DNA of 64,000 nt from Variovorax sp. PMC12 (GCF_003019815.1 NZ_CP027774.1:744001-808000); one strand, 5' to 3'. Shown: positions 52,192 to 63,448, counted from the first letter of the stretch. Notes: generated from the letters alone by a model not told the origin. Program-made: numbers and translations.

Positions 52192-53871
52192 TCAGCCCCG
52201 CTGCGCCTGGAACACGCGTCCAGAAAGCACGGTGCCCCAGACGCGCGCGTCCTTCAGCGCCATCGGGTCCATCTCCAGCGGGTCGTCTTCCAGCACGCAG
52301 AAGTCGGCGCGCTTGCCGCATTCGATGCTGCCGATCTCGCCGTCGAGCTTGAGCGTCCAGGCCGCGCCGAGCGTGATGGCGCGCAGCGCCTGCGGCACGG
52401 TGATGCGCTCGGCCTCGCCCAGCAGGCGGCCCTTGGGCGTGATGCGGTTCACGGCGCACCACGCGGTGAACAGCGGGCCCAGCGGCGTGACCGGCGCGTC
52501 GGAGTGGATGGCCAGCGGCACGCCCGCGGCGAGCGCGCTGCCGCAGGCATCGAGGCGGTTGGCGCGGTCGGGGCCCATGGTCATTTCATAGTGCTGGTCG
52601 CCCCAGTACCAGATGTGGTTGGCGAACAGGTTGGCGCACAGGCCCAACGAGGCCATGCGGCGGAACAGCGGCGCGTCGATCATCTGGCCGTGCTGCAGCG
52701 TGTGGCGGTGGTCGGGACGCGGCGCGCGCGTGAGCACGCGGCCGATGGCGTCGATGGCCACCTCGCTGGCCTCGTCGCCGTTGGTGTGCGTGTGGATGGT
52801 GAGGCCGGCGCGGTGGTAGGTCTCGAAGTCGGCCTCGTACTGCGCGGGCGCCGTCACCCAGATGCCGTTGGGCGCGCCGTTGAAATGCCCCGGCCAGCGC
52901 AGCCGTGCGGAGAAGCCCTGGATCGAGCCGTCCAGCATCATCTTCACCAGCCCGTAGCGCAGGCGGTCGGTGTTACGCGGCACCAGCGACTTCACATGTT
53001 CCGCGCCCTGTGCGGCGCCGTGCGTGCCATGGAAGGCCTGGAATGCGGGCAGGATGCGCACCGCGAAGTCCTCGTCCCGCGTCACTTTCTCGAGCACGCC
53101 GCAGTCGTCCGCGGCGAGCTTGTTGACCAGGTCGGTCGCGGTGGTCACGCCCTGCAGGCATGCCAGCCTGGCGAACGAGCGCACGCCGGCCTCGGTCATC
53201 GGCGCGAGCAGGCCGGCGTTGCCGATCTTGCGCAACACCTGGAACATCGCGGCCGGCTCCTGCAGCTCGCCCGTGGGTTCGCCTTCGTCCGCGCCTTCGG
53301 CGAACTTGACCACGCCCTCGACCTCGTTGTCGCGCGTGATCTCGGCAATGCGCAGCATGGCACTGTTGACGTTCATCAGGTGCCCGTTGGCATGGCCGAT
53401 GACGATGGGCCGCGTGGCGCTCGCGCGGTCGACGTGATGCACCGTCATGCGTTCTCCGCCGAAGTAGATGGGGTCGAAGCCCCAGGCAACCAGCGGCTCG
53501 GTGTCGGGCACGCCGTCCGCCGTCATCTTCGCGGCGACCTCCGCCAGGCGCGAGACCACCTCGTCCATCGAGCGCAGGCCGCTCCAGACCTTGCCTTCGG
53601 GGTCCCGGCGGTCGAACCAGCCCAGGTACGTCCAGTCCCACATGCTGCCTTCCTTGAGGTGGCAGTGGCCTTCGACGAGGCCGGGCATCAGCACCTTGGC
53701 CGCGAAGCGCTCGTCCAGCGTGAAGGTGCCCCATGCCTGCATGTCCGCCAGCGAGCCGACGGCCAGCACGCGGCCGTCGCGCACCGCCACGTGGGTGGCA
53801 TGCGGCTGCATGGGGTTCATGGTGATGATCTTGCGGGCGGGGTAGACGGTGGTTGTCGTTGCTTGGCTCAT
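52192..53871 (-). CDS. YtcJ-like amidohydrolase
   Basis: A 559-residue metal-dependent hydrolase of the amidohydrolase 3 (YtcJ) family. It begins with a beta domain (VYPARKIITMNP, RDGRVLAVGS), then the metal motif GLVEGHCHLKEG (HxH), later HTHTNGDEA, LQHGQMID and HSDAPVTPLGPL. No signal peptide is seen. It probably hydrolyses an amide or cyclic ureide brought in by the Dpp-type transporter encoded upstream, with which it overlaps by ATGA. Substrate unknown. Confidence 0.88.
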   Translation of the reverse strand: MSQATTTTVYPARKIITMNPMQPHATHVAVRDGRVLAVGSLADMQAWGTFTLDERFAAKVLMPGLVEGHCHLKEGSMWDWTYLGWFDRRDPEGKVWSGLRSMDEVVSRLAEVAAKMTADGVPDTEPLVAWGFDPIYFGGERMTVHHVDRASATRPIVIGHANGHLMNVNSAMLRIAEITRDNEVEGVVKFAEGADEGEPTGELQEPAAMFQVLRKIGNAGLLAPMTEAGVRSFARLACLQGVTTATDLVNKLAADDCGVLEKVTRDEDFAVRILPAFQAFHGTHGAAQGAEHVKSLVPRNTDRLRYGLVKMMLDGSIQGFSARLRWPGHFNGAPNGIWVTAPAQYEADFETYHRAGLTIHTHTNGDEASEVAIDAIGRVLTRAPRPDHRHTLQHGQMIDAPLFRRMASLGLCANLFANHIWYWGDQHYEMTMGPDRANRLDACGSALAAGVPLAIHSDAPVTPLGPLFTAWCAVNRITPKGRLLGEAERITVPQALRAITLGAAWTLKLDGEIGSIECGKRADFCVLEDDPLEMDPMALKDARVWGTVLSGRVFQAQRG

Positions 53872-54901
53872 GGCGACTCTGGAATCGAAAGAGGAGGGTG
53901 CGGCAGGCCGTCGACGACGTCGACACGCCGGCAGCGTACCCAGTGATCGGGCGCGACTTCGCGCAAGGGCGGCAGCTCGGCCGCGCAGGCCGGCTCCGCC
54001 ACCGGGCAGCGCCCGGCGAAGCGGCAGCCGGCGGGCGGGTTGATGGGGCTCGGCGGATCGCCGCTCAGCTTGATGCGGTGGGCCGCGCGCCGGCGCCCGC
54101 CGCTCACCGTGGGCACCGCCGACATCAGCGCCGCGCTGTACGGATGCAACAGCCGCGCGAAGAAGCTGCGCCGCGGCGCGCGCTCGACGATCTGGCCGAG
54201 GTACATCACGGCGATGTCGTCGCAGATGTGCTCCACCACCGCCATGTCGTGCGAGATGAAGAGGTAGGTCAGCCCCAGCTCGCGCTGCAGCCGCGACAGC
54301 AGGTTCAGTATCTGCGCGCGGATCGCGATGTCCAGCGCCGACACCGGCTCGTCGCACACCACCAGTTCCGGGTTGGTGGCCAGCGCCCGCGCGATGTTGA
54401 TGCGCTGGCGCTGCCCGCCCGAGAACTGGTGCGGAAACAGGTGCTGCTGCTCGGGCCGCAGGCCGACCGCCTCGAACAGCTCCGCCACGCGGCGCGTGCG
54501 CTCTTCAGGCGTGCCGACCCGCATCAGGTCCAGCGGCGCGCGCACCGCGGCGCCCGCGCGCTCGCGCGGGTTCAGCGAGGAAAACGGGTCCTGGAAGATG
54601 ATCTGCATGCGCGTGCGCGCCTGCCGCAGCGCCTCGCCGCGCAGGGCGGCCAGGTCGGTGTCGCCGAGCTGCATGCGCCCCGAAGTGACGGGCGACAGCC
54701 GCATCACCGCGAGCGCGGTCGTGGTCTTGCCGGAACCCGATTCGCCCACCACCGCGAGCGTGGTGCCGCGCCGGATCTCGAAGGACACGCCGTCCACCGC
54801 CTTCACCACCTCGGGCGCGCGGCCCCAGCCGGCCTTGCCGCGCGGAAAGTGCACCTTCAGGTCATCGACCGAAAGCAGCGTGTCGGTCTTGCCGATGAAT
54901 G

Positions 54902-54905
<4 letters not shown>
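53868..54905 (-). CDS. Oligopeptide/dipeptide ABC transporter ATPase (DppF/OppF type)
   Basis: A 345-residue ATPase. Walker A GESGSGKT, signature FSGGQRQRIN, Walker B LVVCDEP and the switch His in FISHD are all present. The C-terminal oligopeptide-transporter extension has CRFAGRCPVAEPAC with the Cys pattern of an iron-sulfur or metal site seen in this family. Both ends overlap neighbours by 4 bp. It pairs with the DppD-type ATPase. Confidence 0.95.
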
Positions 54906-55950
<1,045 letters not shown>

Positions 55951-55951
<1 letters not shown>

Positions 55952-56862
55952 CAGCGTTCCCTCAGCTTGGGGTTGAGGGCGTCGTTCAGGCCGTCGCCAA
56001 TGAGGCTCACGGCCAGCACGGTGATGAAGATCGCAGCGCCGGGGAAGGCCACGGCCCACCAGCAGGACAGAACATACTGCCGGCTGGAGCCGATCATCAG
56101 CCCCCAGCTCATCTGGTTGGGGTCGCCCAATCCGAGGAAGGAAAGGCCCGCCTCGAACAGGATGGCGGCGCCGATCGCCAGCGTGGCCGACACCACCAGC
56201 GGCGGCAGCGCGTTGGGAAGAATCACCTTCCAGATGATGCGCGCGTCGCCGGCGCCGATGGCCCTTTCGGCCCGCACGAACTCCAGTCCGCGGTACTTCA
56301 TGAACTCGGCGCGTGTGAGCCGCGCCGTGCCGGTCCAGCTCACGATGCCGATAGCCAGCGTCACCGTCACCAGCGTGGGCGAGAACAGCGTGACCACCAC
56401 CATCGCGAACAGCAGCGCGGGCAGCACCTGGAAGAACTCGGTGAGCTTCATCAGCGCGGCATCGATCTTGCCGCCGTAGTAGCCGGCAAAGGCGCCGAGC
56501 GTGATGCCGATCAGCACCGACAGCAGCGCGGCCACCGCGCCCACCAGCAGCGTGGCGCGCCCGCCGTAGATCAGCGCAGTGAGCACGTCGCGGCCCAGGT
56601 AGTCGCTGCCGAGCCAGGCGTCCTCGCTGAACGGCGGTGTGAGCGGCGCGGCCCTGATCTCGAACGGGTCGGCCGGGTAGAGCCACGGCCCGGCGACGGC
56701 CACCACCAACACGATCAGCAACATGGCCATGCCGGCAATGGCGGCGGGGTTGCGCAGGAACATGCGCATCGCCTCCATGCCGGGGTGTTCTACGCGCACT
56801 GGCGGCCTGGCGGCGGGTTGGGAAGCGGAAGCAACAGGAGGCATCGCGATGACCTTGCTCAT
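55951..56862 (-). CDS. ABC transporter permease (DppC/OppC type)
   Basis: A 303-residue inner-membrane permease with about six helices. It begins with a cytosolic segment, then [20 protein letters not shown], and has the [20 protein letters not shown] motif typical of DppC. The EAA-like loop reads [24 protein letters not shown]. Overlaps DppB-type gene by ATGA. Confidence 0.94.
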
Positions 56863-57845
56863 GAGGTCTTGATCCGTGGGTCGATGAAGCGGTAGCACAG
56901 GTCGGTGAGCTGGTTCATCACCACCACCACGACGGAAGAGAACAGCAGCACGCCCAGGATGGTCGGGTAGTCGCGCCGCAGCACCGACTCGAAGGCCAGC
57001 CGGCCGAGGCCCGGCCAGTTGAACACCGTCTCCACCAGGATGGCTCCGGCCAGCACGTTGCCGAACTGCAGCCCCAGCACCGTGACCACCGGCAGCAGCG
57101 CATTGCGCAGCGCATGCTTGTAGAGCACCACGCGGTCGGCCAGCCCCTTGGCGCGGGCGGTGCGAATGAAGTCCGAGCCCAGCACGTCGAGCATCGACGA
57201 GCGCGCGAGCCGGCTGTACTGCGCGAGATACACCAGGCTCAACGTGAGCGTGGGCAACACCAGGTGCTGCGCCACGTCGAGCATGTCCGCGAAGCCGCCG
57301 GTGCCCGTCGAGTCGATGGACCGCATGCCCGCGACAGGAAGAATCGGAAACACCGAGGCCAGCAGGATCACCAGCATGATCCCCAGCCAGAACACCGGCG
57401 CCGCAAAGCCCACCAGCGACAGCACGGTGATGAACTGCGACAGCCACCCGTTGGGCTTGCGTGACGAAAGCACGCCGAGCGCGGTGCCCGCGAAGAACGC
57501 CAGCAGCACAGAACTCAGCACCAGCAGGAGGGTGGCGGGAACGCGCTCGGCGATCATCTGCGTGACCGGCAGGTTGAAGAAGTACGAGTAGCCCAGGTCA
57601 CCGCGCGCCACCTTGCCCAGGTACACGGCCAGCTGCACCGGCAGCGACTTGTCGAGCCCGTACTGCGTGCGCAGCTGCGCCATCAGCTCGGGCGACATGC
57701 CGCCGCTGGCGCCGGCAATGGTTTCCACCGGGTCGCCCGGCGCGGCGTGCACCAGCACGAAGTTGAGCACCACCACCGCGATCACCAGGCCCAGGGCCTG
57801 GAGAAGTCGCGAGGCGGCATGGCGCAGAAACGGCAGCATGCCCAT
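56859..57845 (-). CDS. ABC transporter permease (DppB/OppB type)
   Basis: A 328-residue inner-membrane permease. The first helix is followed by HAAPGDPVETIAG, a DppB hallmark, and the loop FIRTARAKGLADRVVLYKHALRN is the contact to the ATPase. It follows the receptor gene after 12 bp. Topology fits six helices. Confidence 0.94.
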   Translation of the reverse strand: MGMLPFLRHAASRLLQALGLVIAVVVLNFVLVHAAPGDPVETIAGASGGMSPELMAQLRTQYGLDKSLPVQLAVYLGKVARGDLGYSYFFNLPVTQMIAERVPATLLLVLSSVLLAFFAGTALGVLSSRKPNGWLSQFITVLSLVGFAAPVFWLGIMLVILLASVFPILPVAGMRSIDSTGTGGFADMLDVAQHLVLPTLTLSLVYLAQYSRLARSSMLDVLGSDFIRTARAKGLADRVVLYKHALRNALLPVVTVLGLQFGNVLAGAILVETVFNWPGLGRLAFESVLRRDYPTILGVLLFSSVVVVVMNQLTDLCYRFIDPRIKTS

Positions 57846-57857
57846 GACTCGTCCGCC

Positions 57858-59471
57858 TTACTTGAAGTACACCTCGTCCAGCGGCGACAACGGCCCCCAG
57901 ATGGTGACCGGCACGTTGCCCAACTTCCTGCTGGCGACGGTGTGATACGGCACCTGGTTGATGAATTCGATCGGCAATTCGTCGGTCACGATCTTCTGGA
58001 AGGTGGCGTAGTAGGCCTTGCGCTGCGTCGGGTCGATCAGGCCGCCGGCGGTGTTGAGCAGCTCGTCGACCTTCGGGTTGGCATACGACTGGGTGTTGGT
58101 CCAGACGATGGGCTTGATGTTGGTCGAGAGGTAGGTGCGGTGCACGCCGATGATCGGGTCGCCCCAGTTGAACACCGTGTCCATCGACATGTCGAAGTCG
58201 TGCGAGGCCAGCCGCTTGGCCCAGGCCGGGAAGTCGGCCGAGGCGCGCACCTCCACCGTGATGCCCACCTTCTTGAGCTGGCCGCGGATGTATTCGGCCA
58301 CGTTCTTCTGCTGGTCGTCCACGCCGGGCAGGTAGTCGATGGTGAGCTTGAAGCGCTCGCCGCCCGCGCCCGCCTTGTAGCCCGCGGCGTCGAGCATCTC
58401 GCCGGCCTTCTTCAGGTCGAGCGGGTAGCGCACCAGGTCGGGCACGGCGAACGGGCTGCTGGCCACCAGCGGGCCGTCGGACACGGTGGCAAAGCCGCCC
58501 ATCAGCGCCTTGGTGATGAAGTTCTTGTCGATGGCGGTGGCGATGGCCTTGCGCACCTGCACGTCCGACAGCGGCTTCTTCGCCGTGTTGAATGCCAGCC
58601 AGTTGAGCGCGCCGATGCCGTCGTAGCCCTTGGGCGTGAGCGACATCTTCGGGTCGTTGGCCAGGCGCTTCAGGTCGGTGGGCAGCGTGGCGAAGGGCAC
58701 CATCTGGATGTCGCCGCGCTCCAGGCCGAGCATCAGGCTCGCCGAGTCGGGCGTGATGTTGATGATGACCTTGTCGAGGTAGGGACGCCCGGGGATGAAG
58801 AACTTGTCGAAGCGTTCCAGCACCACCCGCTGGGCAGGCTTGAACTCGGCCACGCGGAAAGGGCCGGAGCCGATCACGTCGGTGGTGTTGCGCGGGTGGT
58901 TCTTCAGGTCTTGTCCGTCGCCGTAGATGTGCTTCGGAAGAATCGGGCACAGCGCGGGCGACATCGCCAGCACGATGGCGGGGTGCGGCACGCTCATGCG
59001 CACGACGGCGGTGTAGGGGTCGGGCGTGTCCACCTTCTCGACCGGGCCCATCATGGTGGTGAAGGGGTGGTTGGCCTTGATGGCCAGGATGGAGAAGGCC
59101 ACGTCGGCTGATGTAACGGGCTTGCCGTCGTGGAACAGCGCGTCCTTGCGCAGCTTGAGCGTGAGCGACTTGCCGTCGTCCGCCAGCTTCCATGACTCGG
59201 CCAAATAGGGCTGCGGGGCCCACTTGTCGTCGAAGCGCAGCGGGCTGGCAAAGATCTGCGTCGACGGCATGGCGGTGGCGATGCCCGACTGCACCGCGCC
59301 GTTCAGGTGCCGGGGCGTCTGCGTGCTGCCGATCACCAGCGTGCCGCCGCGCCTGGGCTCGTCGGCCGCGAAGACGGACAGCGGCAGCAGGGTGCCTGCC
59401 GCCGCGAGGCTGGCGGACAGCAGGGTGGCTCGGCGCGAGAAAACTGGAAGCTCGGGATTGGGGATCGGCAT
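57858..59471 (-). CDS. Peptide/nickel-type ABC substrate-binding protein (SBP_bac_5)
   Basis: A 537-residue periplasmic receptor. SRRATLLSASLAAAGTLLPLSVFAAD is a signal peptide. RRGGTLVIGSTQTPRHLN opens the mature part, and YLAESWKLADDGKSLTLKLRKDALFHDGKPVTSADVAFS is a clear SBP_bac_5 signature. The ligand could be a peptide, opine or amine. A 204-bp gap separates it from the oxidase gene upstream, so it may have its own promoter. Confidence 0.93.
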   Translation of the reverse strand: MPIPNPELPVFSRRATLLSASLAAAGTLLPLSVFAADEPRRGGTLVIGSTQTPRHLNGAVQSGIATAMPSTQIFASPLRFDDKWAPQPYLAESWKLADDGKSLTLKLRKDALFHDGKPVTSADVAFSILAIKANHPFTTMMGPVEKVDTPDPYTAVVRMSVPHPAIVLAMSPALCPILPKHIYGDGQDLKNHPRNTTDVIGSGPFRVAEFKPAQRVVLERFDKFFIPGRPYLDKVIINITPDSASLMLGLERGDIQMVPFATLPTDLKRLANDPKMSLTPKGYDGIGALNWLAFNTAKKPLSDVQVRKAIATAIDKNFITKALMGGFATVSDGPLVASSPFAVPDLVRYPLDLKKAGEMLDAAGYKAGAGGERFKLTIDYLPGVDDQQKNVAEYIRGQLKKVGITVEVRASADFPAWAKRLASHDFDMSMDTVFNWGDPIIGVHRTYLSTNIKPIVWTNTQSYANPKVDELLNTAGGLIDPTQRKAYYATFQKIVTDELPIEFINQVPYHTVASRKLGNVPVTIWGPLSPLDEVYFK

Positions 59472-59675
59472 GACAGGACCTCAGGGGAGTTCGACACAGG
59501 CAATCGGATTCGGCCCCGGTAAAGCGAAGGCCTTGGTGTCGAAGATAGGCGCTCGCCGCGTGACGGCGAAGAGCCAACGCGGCGCGACTCGCAGGGCCAG
59601 AAGGGGCGGGTTTGCCCCGTTGTGCGGCAGGCTGGTGCATCGGCCTGCGCCACTTCGGGGAATGCGCGCCTGCGC

Positions 59676-61160
59676 CTACTTCTCGTCGCGCAGCCAGTAC
59701 CACTTGTAGAGCATGCGCTGCCCGATGCGCCGGAACGGCGCGAACGCGCGCGACTCGACCAGCCCCAGCACATTGGGAAAGGGCAGCGGCGAGCGGTAGA
59801 TGGGCAGCTCGAACACTTCCTTGCCCGTGTCCTTGCCCGCGACGCGCTCGGCCAGCCGCTTGCCGGCCCAGGTCGAGAAGGAAACGCCGTTGCCGCCGTA
59901 GCCCACCGCGTACCAGATCTTCTTGCCGGCGTCGGGCTGCGTGATGCGCGGCATCATGTCGTGGCTCATGTCGACCCAGCCCCACCACGAGTAGTCGATG
60001 CGGATGCCCGCCAGCGGCGGGAACTTGCGCGCGATGGCGTCGGTGAGCAGCTTCAGGTGCACCGGGTGTTCGGCGTCGGCGCCGCTCACTGAACTGCGGC
60101 TGCCGATCTGCAACCGGTTGCCCTTGAGCAGTCGGTAGTAGAAGCGCAGCGTGCGCGTGTCGGTCAGGAAGGTCTGCGACCTGAAGTTGGTGGCCTGCAG
60201 TTCGGCGTCGGTGAGGGGGCGCGTGACCACCGAGTTCGACAGGATCGGCATGATCCGGTTCTTCAGCATCGGGTTCAGCGCCTGCCCGGTATAGCCGCCG
60301 GTGCACACCGCCACGCGGCGCGCGCGCACCACGCCCGCGGGCGTGCGCAGGTGGTGCACGCCGTCGACGGTGTGCCAGCCCTGCACCGGGCTCGAGGTGT
60401 GCACCGTCACGCCCAGCGCGCGAGCCCGCTGCATCAGTCCGAAGGTGAACTTCAAGGGGTGGATGCCGATGCCCTCGGCCTCATACATCGCACCGACCGT
60501 CTCGCGTTCGTCACAGTAGTCGCGGCGCACTTCCTCGGCGCTCATCATGCGGGTGGCGTAGCCGAACTGCTCGCGCATCAGGCGCGCCTCGGCGTCCAGG
60601 ATCGGCAGCTTCTCGGGCCGGTGCGCCAGGTAGAGGTGGCCGCCGTCGAAGGCGTCGCAGTCGATCTGCGTGGTGAGATGGCGGAAGTTCTCGAAGCCGC
60701 CGCGGATCTCGGCGTCCAGCCGCCTGGCGGTGTCGATGCCCCAGCGCGCGATCCACTGCGAGCGCTTGAGGCGGCCGCTCGCGTTCTGGCCCTGGCCGCC
60801 GCTGCGGCTGGAGCAGCCCCACGCGGCCTGGTTGGCTTCGAGCACGGTGGCGCGAATACCGTGCTCCTGTGCGAGGTAGAGCGCGGTCGACATGCCGGTG
60901 GCGCCCGAGCCGATGATGGCCACGTCGACATCGATGTCGCGCACCAGCGGTCCGTCGTCTTCGGGCGGCGTGCCGGCGCTGGCCACCCACCAGGTCGGCG
61001 CGTAGGCGCGGCCGGCGCCGGGGTCGGGCGCGTGCAGCGGGTCGTACTGCGGGTCGTAGGGGCGAAACGGTGCCTGCGTCGGCTGCTGTTGCTGCTCGGG
61101 CGATGCGCCGTCGACGGTGGCGCTGGCGGTGGCGAACTGCGCCGTGCCTGTCATGGTCAT
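59676..61160 (-). CDS. FAD-dependent amine/amino-acid oxidase (DAO, gamma-glutamylputrescine-oxidase-like)
   Basis: A 494-residue DAO-fold flavoprotein. After a Gln/Pro-rich 50-residue lead, the FAD motif is IIGSGATGMSTALYLAQEHG (84-89 is GSGATG), followed by NQAAWGCSSRSGGQGQNASG and the C-terminal GYGGNGVSFSTWAGKRLAE. The pattern is close to gamma-glutamylputrescine oxidase and related oxidases. It oxidises a C-N bond, giving ammonia or an aldehyde and peroxide. It follows the NTF2-like gene after 31 bp. Confidence 0.88.
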   Translation of the reverse strand: MTMTGTAQFATASATVDGASPEQQQQPTQAPFRPYDPQYDPLHAPDPGAGRAYAPTWWVASAGTPPEDDGPLVRDIDVDVAIIGSGATGMSTALYLAQEHGIRATVLEANQAAWGCSSRSGGQGQNASGRLKRSQWIARWGIDTARRLDAEIRGGFENFRHLTTQIDCDAFDGGHLYLAHRPEKLPILDAEARLMREQFGYATRMMSAEEVRRDYCDERETVGAMYEAEGIGIHPLKFTFGLMQRARALGVTVHTSSPVQGWHTVDGVHHLRTPAGVVRARRVAVCTGGYTGQALNPMLKNRIMPILSNSVVTRPLTDAELQATNFRSQTFLTDTRTLRFYYRLLKGNRLQIGSRSSVSGADAEHPVHLKLLTDAIARKFPPLAGIRIDYSWWGWVDMSHDMMPRITQPDAGKKIWYAVGYGGNGVSFSTWAGKRLAERVAGKDTGKEVFELPIYRSPLPFPNVLGLVESRAFAPFRRIGQRMLYKWYWLRDEK

Positions 61161-61191
61161 GAAGGGCTCCAGTAAGAGGAGGAAGGTCGGC

Positions 61192-61605
61192 TCACTTCGC
61201 GGCGGGCAGGTTGGGGCGGGCCTTGCGGAACACGTTCTTCAGGTGGATCTTTCCGTTCCTGAATGTGAAGACGTCGATGCCGTCGGTCTCGATGCGGCTG
61301 CCGTCGGCGGCGGTGCCGGTGAAGGTCCACTGCGAGGTGCCGAAGTCGCCGTGCACGAAGTGCTGGCCGTTGATCCATTGCGCGTCGGGCACGGTTGCCC
61401 AGGCGGCGGCGAAGGCCTTGCGCACCGCCTCGGTGCCCGTGTGGCGCGTGCCGCAGGCGTCGGGGCCGGCGGCGGTCTGGAAGATGCAGTCGGGCGTCAT
61501 GAAGCCCATCAGCGCGTCGATGTCGTGGCGGTTCCAGGCGTCGCTAAATGCGGCGAGGGTGTCGGTGGTCACGTGGGAAGAAGAGGAAGAAGGCTGGGCA
61601 GTCAC
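61192..61605 (-). CDS. NTF2/SnoaL-like protein
   Basis: A 137-residue cone-shaped NTF2-fold protein: LAAFSDAWNRHDIDALMGFMTPDCIFQT, SQWTFTGTAADGSRIETDGIDVFTF and FRNGKIHLKNVFRK. I chose the GTG at 61605 because CCGGAG lies upstream at a good distance. Such proteins may be small hydrolases, isomerases or ligand binders. It is the first gene of the leftward oxidase/transporter operon. Function here is unknown. Confidence 0.85.
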   Translation of the reverse strand: MTAQPSSSSSHVTTDTLAAFSDAWNRHDIDALMGFMTPDCIFQTAAGPDACGTRHTGTEAVRKAFAAAWATVPDAQWINGQHFVHGDFGTSQWTFTGTAADGSRIETDGIDVFTFRNGKIHLKNVFRKARPNLPAAK

Positions 61606-61705
61606 GCGGGAACTCCGGAAATTGATGCGGCAAGCGTAGGCAGCCGCCTGGCGCCGCGATAGGGCCAGTTCCGGGGATTCGACCGAGCCAGAACGCCGCC
61701 GGGGT

Positions 61706-61739
61706 GCCGCAAATTGCGGCGGCTGCCCTAAACTGCGGC
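61706..61739. promoter_or_regulatory. MocR operator candidate
   Basis: GCCGCAA-A-TTGCGGC (61706-61720) is a perfect 7-1-7 inverted repeat. A second half-site AACTGCGGC lies at 61731-61739, in direct repeat with AATTGCGGC 19 bp earlier. The stretch ends 5 bp before the start of the MocR-type gene and faces the divergent oxidase operon, so autoregulation and control of the operon are both plausible. Confidence 0.5.
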
Positions 61740-61744
61740 GCACC

Positions 61745-63280
61745 ATGCCCAACCCGCGAGCCACCCAGTGGGCGCAGCTATTCGCGCTGCCCGACCAGCC
61801 GGCATTGCCCCTGCAGGCCCGCTTGCGGGCCGCCGTGGTGCAGGCCATTCTTGAAGAGCATCTGAGCCCCGGCGCGCCGCTGCCGTCGTCGCGCGAGCTG
61901 GCCGCGCTGCTGGGGCTGAGCCGCAACACCGTCACGTCGGCGTACCTGCAGCTGATCGACGAAGGCTTCCTGGAAGCGCGTCCGCGCAGCGGCGTGTTCG
62001 TGGCGCGCAACGCGCGGCCGCTGTCCGCCGCGCACGCGGAGCCGCTGGTGGGCCGCAGCGGGCAGGCCAGCCAGCCGCCGGACTGGCAGGGGCGCGTGCT
62101 GCGCTCGCTGGTCGACAAGCCCACGCTGTCGAAGCCCGACCGCTGGCGCGACTACCCGTATCCCTTCGTCTACGGCAACTACGACCCGCAGCTGTTTCCC
62201 ACCGAGGACTTCCGCGAATGCTGCGCGCGCAGCCTGGCGCGTTCACAGCTGCCGCACTGGACGCCGGACTTCGAGACCGACGACGTGCCCGACCTCATCG
62301 AGCAGATCCGCACGCGACTGTTACCCAAGCGCGGCGTGTTCGCGCTGAAGGAAGAGATCCTGGTCACCATGGGCGCCCAGCATGCCTACTACCTGCTGGC
62401 CGAGGCGCTGTTCGACGAGCAGACGCGCGTGGGGCTCGAGGAGCCCGGCCATCCGCATGCACGCAACAGCTTTTCGTTGCGGCAGCCCAAGTGGGTGGAG
62501 GTCGATGTCGACGAGGACGGGCTGGTCGTCGATGCGCTGCCCGCGGCCGACTACCTTTTCGTCACACCCTCGCACCAGAGCCCGACGACCGCGACCCTGA
62601 GCCTGGAGCGGCGCCAGTGGCTGCTGCGAAAGGCGGAGCTGCAGGACTTCGTGATCATCGAGGACGACTACGAGGCGGAGAACCTGTACGAAGGCACGCC
62701 GATGCCCGCGCTCAAGAGCCTGGACAAGACAGGCCGGGTGATCTACGTGGGCTCTGTGTCCAAGAGCCTGTCGCCCGCGCTGCGGCTGGGGTTCATCGTG
62801 GCGCCGCGGGCGCTCATCAAGGAACTGCGGGTGATACGCCATGCGATGGTGCGGCATCCGAGTGCGTTCCTGCAGCATGCGTATGCGCTGTTTCTTTCGC
62901 TGGGGCACCACGAGTCGCATGCGCGGCGGGTCAACCACGCGATGCAGGAGCGGCTCGCTCTGGCCGCCCAGGCGCTGCGCGACCATCTGCCCGATTTCGA
63001 GTTCCGGCTGCCTTCGGGTGGGGCCTCGATCTGGGTGCAGGCACCGACCTGGGTGGATGCCACGGAGCTGTCGCTGATGGCGCGCAACCACGGCGTGCTG
63101 ATCGAGGCCGGCGATGTGTTCTTCGCGCGGCCGCCGTATCCGTGTCCGTTCTTCCGGCTGAGGCTTTCGTCCATTGCGGCCTCGCAGATTCCGGCGGGCA
63201 TCCGGGCCTTGGGGATGGCCGTGGAGGAACTGGCTCTGGCGCGAGGCGAGAAGAGGCCTGCCGGCGGGCGGACGCACTGA
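61745..63280 (+). CDS. MocR/PdxR-type GntR regulator with aminotransferase domain
   Basis: A 511-residue regulator. The GntR winged helix (about 15-80; LPSSRELAALLGLSRNTVTSAYLQLIDEGFLEARPRSG region) is followed by a long linker and an aminotransferase-like domain with the PLP lysine in GSVSKSLSPALRLG. It is divergent from the oxidase/transporter operon, its likely target, and precedes a taurine-type receptor gene by 168 bp, so a TauR-like role is possible. Confidence 0.92.
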   Translation: MPNPRATQWAQLFALPDQPALPLQARLRAAVVQAILEEHLSPGAPLPSSRELAALLGLSRNTVTSAYLQLIDEGFLEARPRSGVFVARNARPLSAAHAEPLVGRSGQASQPPDWQGRVLRSLVDKPTLSKPDRWRDYPYPFVYGNYDPQLFPTEDFRECCARSLARSQLPHWTPDFETDDVPDLIEQIRTRLLPKRGVFALKEEILVTMGAQHAYYLLAEALFDEQTRVGLEEPGHPHARNSFSLRQPKWVEVDVDEDGLVVDALPAADYLFVTPSHQSPTTATLSLERRQWLLRKAELQDFVIIEDDYEAENLYEGTPMPALKSLDKTGRVIYVGSVSKSLSPALRLGFIVAPRALIKELRVIRHAMVRHPSAFLQHAYALFLSLGHHESHARRVNHAMQERLALAAQALRDHLPDFEFRLPSGGASIWVQAPTWVDATELSLMARNHGVLIEAGDVFFARPPYPCPFFRLRLSSIAASQIPAGIRALGMAVEELALARGEKRPAGGRTH

Positions 63281-63448
63281 GCCCTTGTCGATGGGGCGCA
63301 GGCTCGCGCGCACCGGTGGCGTGCGCGGCGCACCAGAACGAGGGTAAGTCCTGATCCACTGGCTCTATGCCGACAGCGGCGCTGGTACTTCCTGGCGGCG
63401 GGCGATCGGTGCAAAGTCCGCTTCGATTCACCTTCAGGAGAAACAGAG

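Noticed and set aside
63281..63448. Riboswitch before the taurine receptor gene
   Set aside because: GC-rich hairpins can be drawn, but no known riboswitch core was recognised.
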